37,689 bases of DNA from a candidate division WWE3 bacterium (GTDB lineage: Bacteria; Patescibacteriota; WWE3; UBA101185; UBA10185): the NCBI GenBank assembly GCA_003599255.1, contig QZJF01000005.1:96985-134673 (forward strand). Reading direction: 5' to 3'. Positions 13,010-19,527 of the stretch are shown here, piece after piece. The translations under genes and the position numbers were made by a program. Under the pieces are notes generated by a model. It saw only the letters and a list, made by a program, of their open reading frames with translations. It searched no databases and was not told where the DNA came from. Each line of letters begins with the position of its first letter. Position 1 is the stretch's first letter.

Positions 13010-14521
13010 ATGAACGATTTAAGATATGTACAATATGCAAGAAAGTCTACGGAAGCCAAGGAAAGACAAATCCTATCTATTCCGGAGCAAGACGCTGAAA
13101 ACAAAAAATATCGGGAAAGGGAAGGTTTAAATGTAGTTAAAGAGTTTCGGGAAAGTAAATCGGCATTCAAATCCGACAATCGAATAGAGTTTGACGAAAT
13201 GTTGCGAATGATAAAAAGAGATGAAGCCGACGCTATTTTAACGTGGAAACCTGACAGGCTTTGTCGTAATCCTAAAGAGGGTGGAGAGATACTCCAGTTA
13301 CTTCAAAATGGAGTAATTAGGGAAATACGAACACCGTTAGGTGACGTTTATACTCCAGAATCTGACCAGCTTATCTTGTTAATACACTTTGGTATGGCTA
13401 ATCAATACTCAAGGAATATAAGTCAGAATGTTAAAAGGTCTATGCCTTACAAAGTTGCAAGAGGGGAGTATTACCGAGCGGCTCCTATTGGTTACGAAAA
13501 CTTTGGAGAACAAAGAGGACATCGAAATATAAGGCCTCACCATTTTGAAGCACCTCTAATCAAAGAAGTTTTTGAACTTTGTGCAAAAGGCGGCTATTCT
13601 CTTGGTTATTTAACCCGATTTTTGTCAGAAAAAGGTTTGAAGAGCAAAAAAGGTAAAGAAATAGCTAAAAGTAATATGCATAGTATTTTAACTAGCCCCA
13701 TTTATTATGGTTATTTTTACTATAAAGGTGAGCTTTATAAGGGTGACTACGTTCCTTTAATATCCAAAGATACTTACGATGCTGTTCAAGTTGCGTTAGG
13801 GGACAGAAGTGTACCCAAAGTAAACTCATGGAAGCACCCATACAATGGCTTACTGAAGTGTGCTGAGTGTGGTTGTGCTATTACAACTTCTGTAAAAAAG
13901 AAATACTATAAAGGAACTAATCGCTTTGTAACCTATGCTTATCATCATTGTACCAAGCGAAAGGGAGTATGTTCGCAAAAACCAATGTCATCTGCCAAAC
14001 TGGAAAGTATATTTATTGACGCCATCTCAAAGATAAACATAGATGCTGACGTATGGTCTTTGGGTATGGAGTTAGTAAAAGCTAAATATCATAGCCAAGT
14101 TAATCAAAATAACACTCAACTCGACCACTTTAGAATCGAATACAACCGTATTGAAGGCAGGATAAACAGATTGATTACAATGCGTGCGGATGCGGAGATA
14201 ACCGCCGAAGAGTTTAAGGCACAAAAGAACAGCATGCTTGAGGAGCGTGCGAAAGTTGAAAATAAGATTAACGACACCAAGTTTTCCTCTGATAATTGGT
14301 TAGAACGTACGGAAGAGTTCTTAAATACAGCTTTTTATGCCAAAGGAATCATTGAGGGTAAGGATATTTTGAAAAAACGAAAGTTAATTATGGACATAGG
14401 TTACGACCTCAAGCTAGATAAAGGAAATGTTGTTGTTACTTACAGAAAACCCTTTGATATACTGCTTGACCCGGCATATCGTACTAATTGGCAGGGGTGG
14501 AAGGAATCGAACCCTCGTTAA
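13010..14521 (+). CDS. Large serine recombinase (integrase) of the element
   Basis: A 503-aa site-specific recombinase that integrates and excises DNA through a covalent phosphoserine. The N-terminal resolvase domain begins YVQYARKSTE with catalytic S13, then SIPEQ and WKPDRLCRNP. The recombinase domain follows (about 150-260, PIGYENF...ILTSPIYYGYF), then a zinc ribbon (C284, C287; HHCTKRKGVC) and a coiled coil (about 365-425). The start has AAGGAAAAAT upstream. The last ten codons (from W494) lie in the attachment core and in the tRNA-Trp gene; the residues GWKESNPR are a translation of tRNA. In the circular form the frame would instead continue from 6204 to a stop at 6260-6262, giving 514 residues. 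Confidence 0.95.
   Translation: MNDLRYVQYARKSTEAKERQILSIPEQDAENKKYREREGLNVVKEFRESKSAFKSDNRIEFDEMLRMIKRDEADAILTWKPDRLCRNPKEGGEILQLLQNGVIREIRTPLGDVYTPESDQLILLIHFGMANQYSRNISQNVKRSMPYKVARGEYYRAAPIGYENFGEQRGHRNIRPHHFEAPLIKEVFELCAKGGYSLGYLTRFLSEKGLKSKKGKEIAKSNMHSILTSPIYYGYFYYKGELYKGDYVPLISKDTYDAVQVALGDRSVPKVNSWKHPYNGLLKCAECGCAITTSVKKKYYKGTNRFVTYAYHHCTKRKGVCSQKPMSSAKLESIFIDAISKINIDADVWSLGMELVKAKYHSQVNQNNTQLDHFRIEYNRIEGRINRLITMRADAEITAEEFKAQKNSMLEERAKVENKINDTKFSSDNWLERTEEFLNTAFYAKGIIEGKDILKKRKLIMDIGYDLKLDKGNVVVTYRKPFDILLDPAYRTNWQGWKESNPR
14489..14495 (+). repeat. Right attachment-site core (attR), TGGCAGG
   Basis: This is the second copy of the 7-bp repeat at 6197-6203. It is the 3' end of tRNA-Trp (last two stem bases, discriminator G and encoded CCA) and also codons 494-495 of the recombinase. 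Confidence 0.65.
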
Positions 14522-14562
14522 CGGTTTTGGAGACCGCTGTACTACCACTGTACGACACCCCT
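14489..14562 (-). tRNA. tRNA-Trp (CCA anticodon)
   Basis: The acceptor stem AGGGGTG pairs with CACCCCT. The anticodon stem GCGGT/ACCGT carries loop CTCCAAA with anticodon CCA. The T-arm is GAGGG-TTCGATT-CCTTC. The 3' end G-CCA is encoded. The 3' end is the integration site of the element, and the recombinase frame overlaps it by 33 nt. Confidence 0.95.
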
Positions 14563-14585
14563 AAAATCCTGCTTTTTAAATACTC

Positions 14586-14661
14586 TGGAGCCCACTCGCG
14601 GAATCGAACCGCGGACCACTTCCTTACCATGGAAGTGCTCTACCAACTGAGCTAAGTGGGC
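14586..14661 (-). tRNA. tRNA-Thr (GGT anticodon)
   Basis: Acceptor GCCCACT/AGTGGGC; anticodon stem CTTCC/GGAAG with loop ATGGTAA, anticodon GGT; T-arm CGCGG-TTCGATT-CCGCG; discriminator T and CCA encoded. Confidence 0.95.
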
Positions 14662-14679
14662 ACTTTCCTTTATTATTTA

Positions 14680-14765
14680 TGGTGCCGAGGGAGGGATTCG
14701 AACCCCCGAAGGCATACGCCAGCTGATTTACAGTCAGCTCCAGTTGGCCACTTTGGTACCTCGGC
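14680..14765 (-). tRNA. tRNA-Tyr (GTA anticodon)
   Basis: Acceptor GCCGAGG/CCTCGGC; anticodon loop CTGTAAA with anticodon GTA; a long variable arm (86 nt in total), as is usual for bacterial tRNA-Tyr; T-arm GGGGG-TTCGAAT-CCCTC; A-CCA encoded. Confidence 0.95.
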
Positions 14766-14790
14766 AAGAATCAACAATCACGTAATTTTA

Positions 14791-14865
14791 TGGAGCCAGA
14801 GGTGGGATTTGAACCCACGACCTAACGCTTACAAAGCGCTTGCTCTGCCACTGAGCTACTCTGGC
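14791..14865 (-). tRNA. tRNA-Thr (TGT anticodon)
   Basis: Acceptor GCCAGAG/CTCTGGC; anticodon stem AGCGC/GCGTT with loop TTTGTAA, anticodon TGT; T-arm GTGGG-TTCAAAT-CCCAC; T-CCA encoded. It is first in the minus-strand tRNA row. Confidence 0.95.
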
Positions 14866-14938
14866 GAACGAAGTGAGACAGAGGTGTGCACCGCAGACAC
14901 TCCGGCGCGACAGCTCGCCACTCCCGATGTGCTGGATT

Positions 14939-14944
14939 ATTTTA
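14939..14944 (-). promoter_or_regulatory. Extended -10 box of the tRNA cluster
   Basis: On the minus strand TGATAAAAT (TG, one base, TAAAAT). A second candidate, TATAAT, lies at 14963-14958. The transcript leader contains a GCGA-CAGC-TCGC hairpin before the first tRNA. Confidence 0.45.
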
Positions 14945-14971
14945 TCATGCGCTAAGTATTATAAAAACATA

Positions 14972-15002
14972 TTGAACAATAAATAGCCATCTGTTATATA
15001 AT
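14972..15002 (+). promoter_or_regulatory. Promoter of the 82-aa gene
   Basis: TTGAAC (14972-14977), 19-nt spacer, TATAAT (14997-15002). It is back to back with the tRNA promoter. Confidence 0.5.
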
Positions 15003-15039
15003 TGACACCCGAATTGTTCAGAAAAGGAGAGTAAAGCTT

Positions 15040-15288
15040 ATGTCAAAGAATTCTTCAGATGTACCGGAAGCCGTAGAGGGCACAAAAGTGCCGCCTATAC
15101 GTTCTGTTCGTTCCGGCGCGTGTTTATGGATGATTGGTCTGGATAGTAGTCTTAGTTCACCAGGCCAAAATCATGATGTAGTTTTGAGAGAAACATCCGG
15201 GTGTCCCTGCATCAATTGTCTTCACGTACATTCCGGAACAATGTGCGGCAAGCTTGAAAAATGCCCAAAACCGGTCGTGCTGACTTAG
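15040..15288 (+). CDS. Small cysteine-rich protein, 82 aa
   Basis: Not recognised. The N-terminal half is polar and probably disordered. The C-terminal part has six cysteines and two histidines in about 30 residues (GCPCINCLHVHSGTMCGKL, then KCPK), an arrangement that could bind one or two zinc ions. There is no signal peptide. AAAAGGAGAG lies 8 nt before ATG 15040, and a promoter precedes it, so it is probably expressed. The next gene is also short and contains the same CPCI tetrapeptide, which suggests a related function. Confidence 0.62.
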   Translation: MSKNSSDVPEAVEGTKVPPIRSVRSGACLWMIGLDSSLSSPGQNHDVVLRETSGCPCINCLHVHSGTMCGKLEKCPKPVVLT

Positions 15289-15322
15289 ACTTTCCGGCAT
15301 AAGCGCAAGCATTTTCATTTTT

Positions 15323-15358
15323 GGGGTGTTGATAAACAAACAACATTTATCTCACCCC
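15323..15358 (+). other. Hairpin between the two small cysteine-rich genes
   Basis: GGGGTG (15323-15328) pairs with CACCCC (15353-15358); GATAAA and TTTATC extend the stem inside. No T-run follows on either strand, so a protective or processing hairpin is more likely than a terminator. TGCTAATAT (15366-15374) just after it may be an extended -10 for the next gene. Confidence 0.45.
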
Positions 15359-15417
15359 GAATTTCTGCTAATATCTAAACCATCCCTGTCCGATAACCAA
15401 ATAAGAAAGGAGCATGT

Positions 15418-15633
15418 ATGTCAGATTCAGACGAGGAAGCTAGAGTATTTACGCCGGAAGTTCCGGTAAACTCGGATCTATTCGAAGACGAAGTTGACGA
15501 AGAAGATCTGGAGTGTCCGTGTATAGAGGAAGGATGTCCCGGTGCCAAAAGATCCAACCCAATATGTTGGAACGGTCTGTACCGGCAGTGTTGTCTGTTT
15601 TGCAACGGGCACACGTTCCATTCCGAACTCTAA
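15418..15633 (+). CDS. Small acidic cysteine-rich protein, 71 aa
   Basis: Not recognised. Residues 1-31 are very acidic and disorder-like (SDSDEEAR..., FEDEVDEEDLE). The second half holds eight cysteines (ECPCIEEGCPG, ICWNGLYRQCCLFCNGHTF), probably a zinc-binding or disulfide fold. AGAAAGGAG lies 6 nt before ATG 15418. It shares CPCI and the disordered-head, cysteine-tail layout with the gene 130 nt upstream. A folded RNA with its own promoter follows. Confidence 0.62.
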   Translation: MSDSDEEARVFTPEVPVNSDLFEDEVDEEDLECPCIEEGCPGAKRSNPICWNGLYRQCCLFCNGHTFHSEL

Positions 15634-15640
15634 CGTCTGA

Positions 15641-15668
15641 CTGACGAACCCAAGGAGTCTTTTATAAT
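15641..15668 (+). promoter_or_regulatory. Promoter before the folded RNA
   Basis: CTGACG (15641-15646), 16-nt spacer, TATAAT (15663-15668). Transcription would start near 15675, 12 nt before the long stem. Confidence 0.5.
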
Positions 15669-15674
15669 GAAAGG

Positions 15675-15765
15675 CATCTGACTTGTGCGGGGGCCCTCTA
15701 AAGGTTGCAACAATTGAATATACTAGCCGCCACGCTATTATCTTCGCAACCGGGCCCCCGCCCAA
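15675..15765 (+). ncRNA. Candidate structured small RNA
   Basis: GCGGGGGCCC (15687-15696), a 6-nt bulge TCTAAA, and GGTTGC (15703-15708) pair with the unbroken GCAACCGGGCCCCCGC (15746-15761): 16 bp, very GC-rich in an AT-rich region, capped by a 37-nt loop. No T-run follows on either strand, so it is unlikely to be a terminator. A promoter stands just upstream and no protein frame fills the stretch. The 5' GGGGGC and 3' GCCCCC ends recall small SRP RNA, but the conserved SRP apical loop is missing. It may be an independent RNA or a 5' processing hairpin. Confidence 0.45.
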
Positions 15766-15814
15766 CCCCTTACCCTTGAAAACTTTTATTTAACGTGGTT
15801 TAATCTACACTGCT

Positions 15815-16072
15815 ATGGCTAAAGTTTGTGATATTTGTCTAAAATCTTATCAGAAGGGCAATTTGGTACCGAGAGGTATCGGTAGACGTGTTACCAGAAG
15901 AACCACAGTCAGAAGACAACCCAATCTTAGATATAAAAAGTTTGAGATTAATGGAATTTCGGTAAGGTTGTGGCTATGCGCTTCATGCCTTAAGAGGATT
16001 AAATTTGACAGCAAGAAGCTTTCCGAAGCCGCAGAGGTTGCTGTCGAAACTGCAGGCAAAACAGCCAATTAA
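15815..16072 (+). CDS. rpmB: 50S ribosomal protein L28
   Basis: An 85-aa component of the large ribosomal subunit. The family start MAKVCDICLKSYQKGN and the arginine-rich segment RRVTRRTTVRRQPNL, then LWLCASCLKRIKF, are all present. Two CxxC pairs (C6/C9 and C55/C58 region) make the zinc-binding form of L28. ATG 15815 has no ribosome-binding sequence; an extended -10 TGGTTTAAT (15796-15804) ends 10 nt upstream, suggesting a leaderless mRNA. Its stop is 3 nt from the convergent fmt stop. Confidence 0.95.
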   Translation: MAKVCDICLKSYQKGNLVPRGIGRRVTRRTTVRRQPNLRYKKFEINGISVRLWLCASCLKRIKFDSKKLSEAAEVAVETAGKTAN

Positions 16073-16075
16073 CAA

Positions 16076-17095
16076 TCAGTCAGTTTTATCCCTATTCAAC
16101 AGCTTGTCCTTAAGCCCTTTCGGTTCTTGGATGACAGGCAGTACATATCCGTTTTCAAATTCTTCCCAATTGATTTTGTTTCTTCCCTCAGGTTGTAAGG
16201 TCCTTATTTTGAGTTTATTTTGATCGTCAAGTTCAGCCGAGTGTATCCTAATTTTTGACTCTTTGTTGATATTTGACCTCAATATGAAGTTTCTTCCGCT
16301 TAGTTTAGGATTCTTTTCAAGATATTCTGCGAGGGTCCAGGCAATTGGCCACGGATTGTATGCACGTATTTTCCGCTCAATGACGTCAGCCGGACTTTTC
16401 CATTTAATTTCAGCGTCCTCTTTGAATATAAACGTGCTTTGCGGTTGGGTTGGTGAGTAAGTATATGTCGCGCTATCCTCATCCTGGGGGATCTGTGTTA
16501 TCTGGCCTTGACTATATCTTTCTAAAACTTCTGTAATATTTTCAGCCGCAAGCTTGAAAAGCAGATCGTACAATGTTCCGGACGTTTCGTTGCCTGCCAT
16601 TTTGTACCCAATTTGATGTAATATGTCCCCGCTATCCATTCTTTTTTCGACCAAATGAATTGTGATGCCTGTTATCGAATCTCCATTGAGGATGGCGTGT
16701 TGCACAGGACTTGCGCCCCGGTATTTAGGTAATAATGAAAAATGAATATTTATTAGCTTTTTCGGGAATGTTTCGATAAGCGGTGCCGGAATAATAAAAC
16801 TGAAGTCCGCGACTAAGACAAAGTCAACATTTGAGTTATTTAATTGTTCAATTACCTTTTCAAGATCAGTTCCTTTTAGTCCGGATATAGTTACGTATTT
16901 AACATTGTTTGTTTTCGCCCATTTTTTTACTTCAGTTTCTTTTAACTTCTGATGTCTCCCCACTTTAACGTCATTTTTAGTTACACAAAGTACGAGTTCA
17001 AATGTTTCATTTAACTTTTCAAGTATGGGGATTGAACGATCCGAAGTCCCGAAAAATGCTACCTTTAATTTCTTATGCTCATTTACTTCATCCAT
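16076..17095 (-). CDS. fmt: Methionyl-tRNA formyltransferase
   Basis: A 339-aa enzyme that formylates initiator Met-tRNA using 10-formyl-THF. The N-terminal Rossmann domain starts KVAFFGTSDRSIPILEKL. The catalytic/folate motif is seen as NIHFSLLPKYRGASPVQ near 115-130 (N, H and the downstream D in KRMDSGDIL). The C-terminal tRNA-binding domain has IRAYNPWPIAWT near 240. It overlaps def by 8 nt, so the two are co-translated: one adds the formyl group, the other removes it after synthesis. Confidence 0.95.
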   Translation of the reverse strand: MDEVNEHKKLKVAFFGTSDRSIPILEKLNETFELVLCVTKNDVKVGRHQKLKETEVKKWAKTNNVKYVTISGLKGTDLEKVIEQLNNSNVDFVLVADFSFIIPAPLIETFPKKLINIHFSLLPKYRGASPVQHAILNGDSITGITIHLVEKRMDSGDILHQIGYKMAGNETSGTLYDLLFKLAAENITEVLERYSQGQITQIPQDEDSATYTYSPTQPQSTFIFKEDAEIKWKSPADVIERKIRAYNPWPIAWTLAEYLEKNPKLSGRNFILRSNINKESKIRIHSAELDDQNKLKIRTLQPEGRNKINWEEFENGYVLPVIQEPKGLKDKLLNRDKTD

Positions 17096-17636
17096 TGTTT
17101 TTTCTTGCCTCGTTTTGAAGTATTTTATCCAGTTCTTTTTCGCTAATGGCCTTTCCTATTACTCTGGAAGTGAATAAAATACCGTCCAAATGATCGATCT
17201 CGTGTTGTACAACTCTGGCAAAGAAGTCCTCCGCAGTAAAAGTAATTTCATTGCCGCTTAAGGTTAAGGATTTTACTTTGACTTTGGTGTGACGTTGAAC
17301 CTCTCCGTACACGTCCGGAATACTTAGACAGCCTTCCCAGTCAACATCCGTCTCCTTTGATTTGCTTATGATCTCGGGGTTTATTAATATCATATCTTCA
17401 TAATCGAATCCGTGAGGTATGGTAGGACTTTCAAAGAATCTCCTTACTACGCAAACTCTATTTGGGTTCCCGATTTGAGTTGAGGCAATCCCGGCACCTT
17501 CCGGTTCCTTGGCACTATTTAAGGTATCTATTAGTGTCTGGGTCAATGCCTTTATATCATCATCAATGACTTTGACCTTTTTGGTTTTTTGGGTCAATAT
17601 TTTATCTGGTATTGTTACAATTTGGGCTTTAGCCAT
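17088..17636 (-). CDS. def: Peptide deformylase
   Basis: A metalloenzyme removing the N-formyl group from new proteins. The three motifs are present: GAGIASTQIG (usually GxGLAAPQ), EGCLSIP with metal ligand C103, and QHEIDHLDG with ligands H145 and H149 and catalytic E146. Numbering uses the ATG at 17636. I prefer it to the in-frame ATG at 17642, because TAAAAT (17648-17643) is exactly 6 nt before it, the leaderless spacing used by frr, cysS and recR here; the other start would abut the -10 box. It is followed by and overlaps fmt. Confidence 0.94.
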   Translation of the reverse strand: MAKAQIVTIPDKILTQKTKKVKVIDDDIKALTQTLIDTLNSAKEPEGAGIASTQIGNPNRVCVVRRFFESPTIPHGFDYEDMILINPEIISKSKETDVDWEGCLSIPDVYGEVQRHTKVKVKSLTLSGNEITFTAEDFFARVVQHEIDHLDGILFTSRVIGKAISEKELDKILQNEARKNNG

Positions 17637-17642
17637 GCGCAT

Positions 17643-17648
17643 ATTTTA
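17643..17648 (-). promoter_or_regulatory. -10 box of the def-fmt leaderless mRNA
   Basis: TAAAAT on the minus strand, 6 nt before ATG 17636. Confidence 0.5.
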
Positions 17649-17670
17649 TCATTTTTGCCGACATTTATGT

Positions 17671-17676
17671 TAAACT
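17671..17676 (+). promoter_or_regulatory. -10 box of the mreB leaderless mRNA
   Basis: Extended TGTTAAACT; 9 nt separate it from ATG 17686. Back to back with the def promoter. Confidence 0.5.
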
Positions 17677-17685
17677 TCCCCTGTT

Positions 17686-18726
17686 ATGATAAATAAAATC
17701 CTTAGTTACTTTTCTCATGACATCGGCATAGATCTTGGAACCGCAAATGTGTTGGTGTATGTAAAAGGGAAGGGGATTTTGATTCGCGAGCCAAGTGTTG
17801 TTGCCGTACACAAAAAAAGCAAAGAAGTACTTGCGGTGGGTACCGAGGCCAAGCGAATGCTGGGCAAAACGCCACAGAATATTGTGGCAATACGCCCGTT
17901 AAGACACGGAGTAATTTCTGATTTTAGCGCCGCGGAAAAAATGATTCTTCATTTCATTAGATTAGTACACAGCATTCCTTCAAAAATGCCGAAAATTCCA
18001 AAACCACGTATTGTTATTGGTGTACCGTCAGGAGTTACCTCTGTAGAGAGGAAAGCAGTTATAGATGCCGCCAAGAATGCAGGTGCCCGGGAAGTTTTTC
18101 TTCTGGAAGAGCCTATGGCCGCTGCCATTGGTGCGGAGCTTCCAATTACGGAGCCGCGTGGAACAATGATAGTAGATATGGGCGGCGGTACATGTGAAAT
18201 AGCCGTGATCTCCTTGGGAGGAATAGTTGTCAACAAATCAATTAGAGTGGCTGGGGATGAACTGGATATGGACATAGTCACTTACGCAAAGTCCAAGTAC
18301 AACTTGCTTTTGGGTGAAAGATCCGCGGAGGAAATTAAGCTTGCTGTCGGTAATGCAATTGAGACTGAGGACGAAGAAAAGTACAAATATTTAATGAGGG
18401 GGCGGGACCTCAAATCAGGACTTCCAAGGTCGATCGAAATTACACCCGCTGAAGTTCGTGAGGCTCTTAAAGGTTCCATATCCAGAATAATCGGATCCAT
18501 AAAAGACGCAATTGAAGAAACCCCAGCGGAACTAATGACCGATATTGTCCGGGATGGATTGGTACTTGCCGGTGGAACTTCTCAATTAAGAGGATTGGAC
18601 AGGTTGATGTCGATGGAATTGAAAATTCCGGTTAGAATTGCTAAAGATCCCATGACTTGTGTGGTGAAGGGATGTGGAAGAGTCCTTGATGATTTTGTAT
18701 TGCTAAACAAAGTAAAAATAGCGTAG
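17686..18726 (+). CDS. mreB: Rod-shape actin MreB
   Basis: A 346-aa bacterial actin that forms membrane-bound filaments guiding side-wall peptidoglycan synthesis. Actin-fold ATP motifs are in order: phosphate-1 GIDLGTANVLVY (about 13-24), VIGVPSGVTSVERKAV, EEPMAAAIG, phosphate-2 VDMGGGTCEIAV (about 163-174) and the adenosine motif LAGGTSQLRG (about 290). Full length for the family. It heads the mreB-mreC-mreD-mrdA row. Confidence 0.97.
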   Translation: MINKILSYFSHDIGIDLGTANVLVYVKGKGILIREPSVVAVHKKSKEVLAVGTEAKRMLGKTPQNIVAIRPLRHGVISDFSAAEKMILHFIRLVHSIPSKMPKIPKPRIVIGVPSGVTSVERKAVIDAAKNAGAREVFLLEEPMAAAIGAELPITEPRGTMIVDMGGGTCEIAVISLGGIVVNKSIRVAGDELDMDIVTYAKSKYNLLLGERSAEEIKLAVGNAIETEDEEKYKYLMRGRDLKSGLPRSIEITPAEVREALKGSISRIIGSIKDAIEETPAELMTDIVRDGLVLAGGTSQLRGLDRLMSMELKIPVRIAKDPMTCVVKGCGRVLDDFVLLNKVKIA

Positions 18727-18729
18727 TGA

Positions 18730-18735
18730 TAAAAT
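18730..18735 (+). promoter_or_regulatory. Possible internal -10 box before mreC
   Basis: TAAAAT with 6 nt before GTG 18742; overlaps the end of mreB and may allow separate transcription of mreC. Confidence 0.35.
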
Positions 18736-18741
18736 AACTTT

Positions 18742-19524
18742 GTGAAATATCTTGCTACCTCTCTAATCATATTGTTGCTAGGTGTAATTGGTGTTTTAAA
18801 TCCGGTTAGGGATTTTGTGCTTGCCATTTCAGCGCCGGTCCAATTTGGCTTGTACCAGAGTGCGGTATCCATAAAGGAATTTGCCGGATTTTTTGCCGGA
18901 ATAGGTGATGTAAGGAATGAGAATTTGAAAATGCGGGAGGAAATAATTTCATTAAAAACACAGTTATTCGAACAAGAAACAATCAAAAAAGAAAACGACA
19001 TGCTTCGGGAACAGCTTGAACTTGCTGACCAGAATAGACTTGACTACAAATATGTGCAGGCACATGTTATGGGCAACCCCAAGGATCTTACAAGCGGAAC
19101 AATAATTTTAGACAAGGGTTCCAGACACGGTATCAGAATAGGGGACAATGTGATAAGAGGATTAAATTTGATTGGAATAGTGAGGAGTGTTTCATTTAAT
19201 CGCGCCTATGTAGAAGTTATAACATCACCAAATATGTCATTTACTGTTTATAATTTGAGCGCAGCTGAGGGCACAGAAGCTCTTGCTGTGGGGAAATATG
19301 GCTCCTCCATATCAATGGAAAGAATATTGCCTACGGAACACGTTGGAGTAGGGGATATGATCGCAACTTCAGGCAAAGATGGTTTGTTTTTGCCGGAATT
19401 ATTTGTAGGGCGTGTGACTTCAGTCCAGGACGATCCGGCACAGCCGTTGAAAACTGCTTCTCTCTCAACACTACTGGATTTTTCTAAACTTGATAGCGTC
19501 TTTGTTATTGTTTCGGAGGAGTAA
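18742..19524 (+). CDS. mreC: Rod-shape protein MreC
   Basis: A 260-aa membrane protein linking MreB inside the cell to the cell-wall synthesis complex outside. It has one N-terminal membrane helix (about 2-28), a coiled coil (about 50-100, ENLKMREEIISLKTQL...DMLREQLELA) and the beta-barrel MreC domain (about 105-255, with LDKGSRHGIRIGDNVI and GVGDMIATSG). The start is GTG, 15 nt after mreB. No ribosome site is visible. Confidence 0.93.
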   Translation: MKYLATSLIILLLGVIGVLNPVRDFVLAISAPVQFGLYQSAVSIKEFAGFFAGIGDVRNENLKMREEIISLKTQLFEQETIKKENDMLREQLELADQNRLDYKYVQAHVMGNPKDLTSGTIILDKGSRHGIRIGDNVIRGLNLIGIVRSVSFNRAYVEVITSPNMSFTVYNLSAAEGTEALAVGKYGSSISMERILPTEHVGVGDMIATSGKDGLFLPELFVGRVTSVQDDPAQPLKTASLSTLLDFSKLDSVFVIVSEE

Positions 19525-19527
19525 TTT

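Larger units (their letters stand above)
6197..14488. mobile_element. Integrative element of 8292 bp in the 3' end of tRNA-Trp, with serine recombinase
   Basis: It is bounded by 7-bp direct repeats (6197-6203, 14489-14495), the right one being the tRNA-Trp 3' end. It holds ten genes: PIN-domain membrane protein, three-helix membrane protein, two divergent membrane proteins, an XRE regulator, a cysteine-rich protein, a DUF2292-like protein, a 60-aa protein, a helix-turn-helix protein and a large serine recombinase at the right end. Known pattern: integrases often sit next to the attachment site in a tRNA 3' end, and insertion restores the tRNA. No structural, packaging or conjugation genes are visible, so it is a minimal integrative element or a degenerate plasmid or phage rather than a full prophage. 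The replication type is unknown. Confidence 0.75.

Noticed and set aside
6197-14488. Complete prophage
   Set aside because: There is no capsid, terminase, portal, tail or lysis gene in the block.
14656-14955. 99-codon plus-strand frame with GRDSNPRR and WDLNPRPN
   Set aside because: It is a translation of three tRNA genes on the other strand; such peptides are classic tRNA artefacts.
15675-15765. SRP (4.5S) RNA
   Set aside because: The GGGGGC/GCCCCC ends recall it, but the conserved apical GGAA-type loop and internal loops are absent and the RNA is too short.
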